This document shows, one piece after another, positions 62,344 to 64,000 of a stretch of DNA of 64,000 nucleotides. Made by a program: the position numbers and the translations under genes. The notes below the pieces were generated by a model. That model ran no database searches. It saw nothing but the letters and a program-made list of their open reading frames with translations, and had not been told where the DNA came from. Source of the stretch: Competibacter_A sp002352125 (GTDB lineage: Bacteria; Pseudomonadota; Gammaproteobacteria; Competibacterales; Competibacteraceae); contig DAOROA010000020.1 of NCBI GenBank assembly GCA_035441325.1, forward strand, positions 9,221 through 73,220. The letters are read 5' to 3'. Numbering within the stretch: position 1 is the first letter of the stretch; every line of letters begins with the position of its first letter.

Positions 62344-63195
62344 ATGAGCTACGACGACTATTATTTTCCCGCTAGCAAGCCGCGCCGGGTCAGCGGCGGC
62401 ATCAAGGCGCAAAGCCAGCGTGGGGCGTTCGCCAGCCGGTGGTGGGCCAAGCGCTGGATCGCGGTGCTGGAGAGCTTCGACATCGGCGCGCGGCTGGGGC
62501 GCGGCCGCAGCTACGCCCGCCAGGGCCAGGTGCTGGATATTCAGATCGCGCCCGGCGAGGTGAAAGCCAAAGTACAAGGCTCGCGGCCCCGGCCCTATCA
62601 GGTGAGCATCAAGCTGAAACCGCTGAGTGCGGCGGAGTGGCGGAAGCTGGCCGAGGCGATGGCGCAAGAGGCGCGTTTCGGCGCCAAGTTGCTAGCCGGG
62701 GAAATGCCGACCGACATCGAAGAGGTTTTCCGAGCCGAGGGGCTATCGCTGTTTCCCAAAACCCACGGCGATTTGAAGACGGAATGCTCGTGCCCCGACT
62801 ATTCCAACCCCTGCAAACACATCGCCGCTGTCTATTACCTGCTGGGCGAAGCCTTCGATAACGATCCCTTTTTGATGTTCCGGCTGCGTGGCATGGAGCG
62901 AGAGGCGCTGCTGGCGCAACTCGGCGAAGCAGTGGGCGACGACGAGAGTTGGTCGCAGTCCGAGCCCGAACCGCTGCCCGATGATCCGTCGGCCTTCTGG
63001 GCCATGCCGCCGCTGCCGGAGTCGCTGGCCGGTTCGCTGCTCGCGCCACCGAAATCCGCCGCTCTGCTGCGGCGTCTCGGGCCTTTTCCGTTCTGGCGCG
63101 GCGATATTTCTCCGCTGGATGGTTTGGAACCGATTTATGCGGCGATGGGGATAAGCGCGCTCGGTGCATTGAGCGACACCTCCGGCGAGAACTAA
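62344..63195 (+). CDS. SWIM zinc-finger protein, SNF2 partner
   Basis: 283 residues. The SWIM motif CxCxnCxH reads CSCPDYSNPCKH (about 148-159). An N-terminal conserved block (FASRWWAKRWIAVLESFDIGARLGRGRSYARQG, given in part) and a C-terminal acidic region ending in a Pro/Leu-rich tail flank it. SWIM fingers bind DNA or protein. It directly follows the SNF2 helicase gene, a widely repeated bacterial pairing whose role is not well defined. Confidence 0.9.
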   Translation: MSYDDYYFPASKPRRVSGGIKAQSQRGAFASRWWAKRWIAVLESFDIGARLGRGRSYARQGQVLDIQIAPGEVKAKVQGSRPRPYQVSIKLKPLSAAEWRKLAEAMAQEARFGAKLLAGEMPTDIEEVFRAEGLSLFPKTHGDLKTECSCPDYSNPCKHIAAVYYLLGEAFDNDPFLMFRLRGMEREALLAQLGEAVGDDESWSQSEPEPLPDDPSAFWAMPPLPESLAGSLLAPPKSAALLRRLGPFPFWRGDISPLDGLEPIYAAMGISALGALSDTSGEN

Positions 63196-63293
63196 AAATC
63201 CGTCGGCAATTCGCCAGAGCTACAGGACCCGGTAGCAAATTCCGGAATGGCATTTTACCCAGCAAACCGCCCCAGCCGCGATGACAAATTATA

Positions 63294-63312
63294 GATATTT
63301 TATATAAATATC
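63294..63312. repeat. AT-rich palindrome between convergent genes
   Basis: GATATTT-TATAT-AAATATC, a perfect inverted repeat just before the 3' end of the lipoprotein gene (minus strand), in the 123-base gap after the SWIM gene. Confidence 0.4.
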
Positions 63313-63318
63313 AATAAA

Positions 63319-63681
63319 CTAAATTGGTTTCCATACGCCGTCCCGATCACGACACGCCGTGTTTCTGAAAGATTCAGTATTCTTCGTCATCGTCACGGTT
63401 TCGTCGAAAACCCGGCAATACAGGCCATTTCGAGCGCGATAGGTCTTTTGAGGCGTAATGCTTCCAGTGTGTCCGGTGCCTGAATTCTGCCAAGAGAGAC
63501 GTTTTCCGCTAGCGGATTTCTCCAGTGCTTGCTGGAAGGTCCGATTGGCTAAGGCGATGTCTCCGCTGGTCATTTGCGGTGGCGTTGGTTTGTTTTCAGT
63601 CGTGGATCGGGATATATCCGGAGAAGCGCAAGCACCGAGCACCGATACGCCAAAAACGGCGATAAATCTTCGAATATTCAT
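63319..63681 (-). CDS. Small lipoprotein, 17-kDa surface-antigen-like
   Basis: 120 residues from ATG 63681, which follows GAGGAGGAG. Lipobox VLGACAS (Cys about 18). The C-terminal half has the surface-antigen pattern: LSWQNSGTGHTGSITP, YCRVFDETVTM, TACRDRDGVWKPI. Anchored to the membrane by lipid; role unknown. Confidence 0.82.
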   Translation of the reverse strand: MNIRRFIAVFGVSVLGACASPDISRSTTENKPTPPQMTSGDIALANRTFQQALEKSASGKRLSWQNSGTGHTGSITPQKTYRARNGLYCRVFDETVTMTKNTESFRNTACRDRDGVWKPI

Positions 63682-64000
63682 CAAGATACTCCTCCTCATC
63701 TTCCAAAGATCATTATTGTTGGGGCAAACCCGTGATAGAGATGGTTACTAGGTAACCTCCTCTTACCACGGGCATTCGACGCGACAAAAGTCAGTCAGCG
63801 TCGCCCTTGCTTATTTCCAACCCCGCCCGATAGCGGCGGCTTCTTGATCCCGAGAGAGATTGGAACCAGAAGGAACGGTACCATTGGATAGCCGAGCTTG
63901 ATCGGCATTGAGTCGGCTCCTATGCGAGGACGGATCTTCGGTGGATGCGTGCGTAGCATCCTGGCGGCGATCCTGGCGGCGGTCTACCTGCCGATCTTCG
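63682..64000. other. Right-end intergenic region with palindrome and possible gene start
   Basis: 319 bases. GGTTAC-TAG-GTAACC (63743-63757) is a perfect palindrome upstream of the lipoprotein gene and could be an operator. From ATG 63922 a plus-strand frame (MRGRIFGGCVRSILAAILAA) runs off the window end and is hydrophobic; it has no clear ribosome site and is too short to call. Confidence 0.4.

Overview
The window looks like a chromosomal segment of a GC-rich Gammaproteobacterium. The evidence is gene order: rsmG-parA-parB-atpI-atpB, ndk-rlmN-pilW-rodZ-hisS-yfgM-bamB, ftsY-rpoH, DUF485-actP-DUF294, ubiK-yifB and rsmD-coaD. I cannot name the genus. No rRNA, tRNA, CRISPR array, transposase or prophage gene was seen, and coding density is high.

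Layout. 1-3528 (minus): atpB (cut by the window edge), atpI, parB, parA and rsmG, linked by short overlaps. 3733-6331: btaA and btaB face a PlcP-type phosphoesterase, together a membrane-lipid remodelling cassette with Pho-box-like repeats upstream. 6509-10702: nfi, hisG and a large secreted SBBP-repeat protein. 11021-18606: ndk, rlmN, pilW, rodZ, hisS, yfgM, bamB and a MarC-family gene. 18619-29109: priA, an acetate-symporter module (DUF485, actP, DUF294 signalling protein), argS, an FtsN-like protein without a SPOR domain, and a YbaK-HDOD fusion. 29164-31967: divergent speA and speE. 32053-34256 (minus): glnK-amtB-glnK with a sigma-54 promoter and an NtrC-like site upstream. 34569-37114: ubiK, yifB and a secreted unknown.

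37121-41282: an NAD-related cluster. A nicotinamidase-like hydrolase, a PP2C-like phosphatase and an NrtR-like NUDIX regulator run on the minus strand, divergent from a sirtuin and an alpha/beta hydrolase. 41290-43223: NTF2-like protein, DUF2892 protein, ECF sigma factor and anti-sigma factor. 43415-47744: ferredoxin, coaD, rsmD and a pair of M16 peptidases. 47874-51716: a membrane Ser/Thr kinase and a secreted von Willebrand factor A protein carrying three DNA-identical 210-bp repeats. 51794-54073: ftsY, rpoH with a CIRCE operator lying over its promoter, and an unlisted 45-residue membrane protein. 54129-57946: ADP-ribosylglycohydrolase, a conserved unknown and an OpgD/OpgG-type glucan protein. 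58178-63681: DUF808 membrane protein, SNF2 helicase with a SWIM-finger partner, and a small surface-antigen lipoprotein.

The strongest leads are the btaA-btaB-plcP cassette, HrcA/CIRCE control of the heat-shock sigma factor, the perfect repeat expansion in the VWA protein, and the NAD cluster with its embedded PP2C gene.
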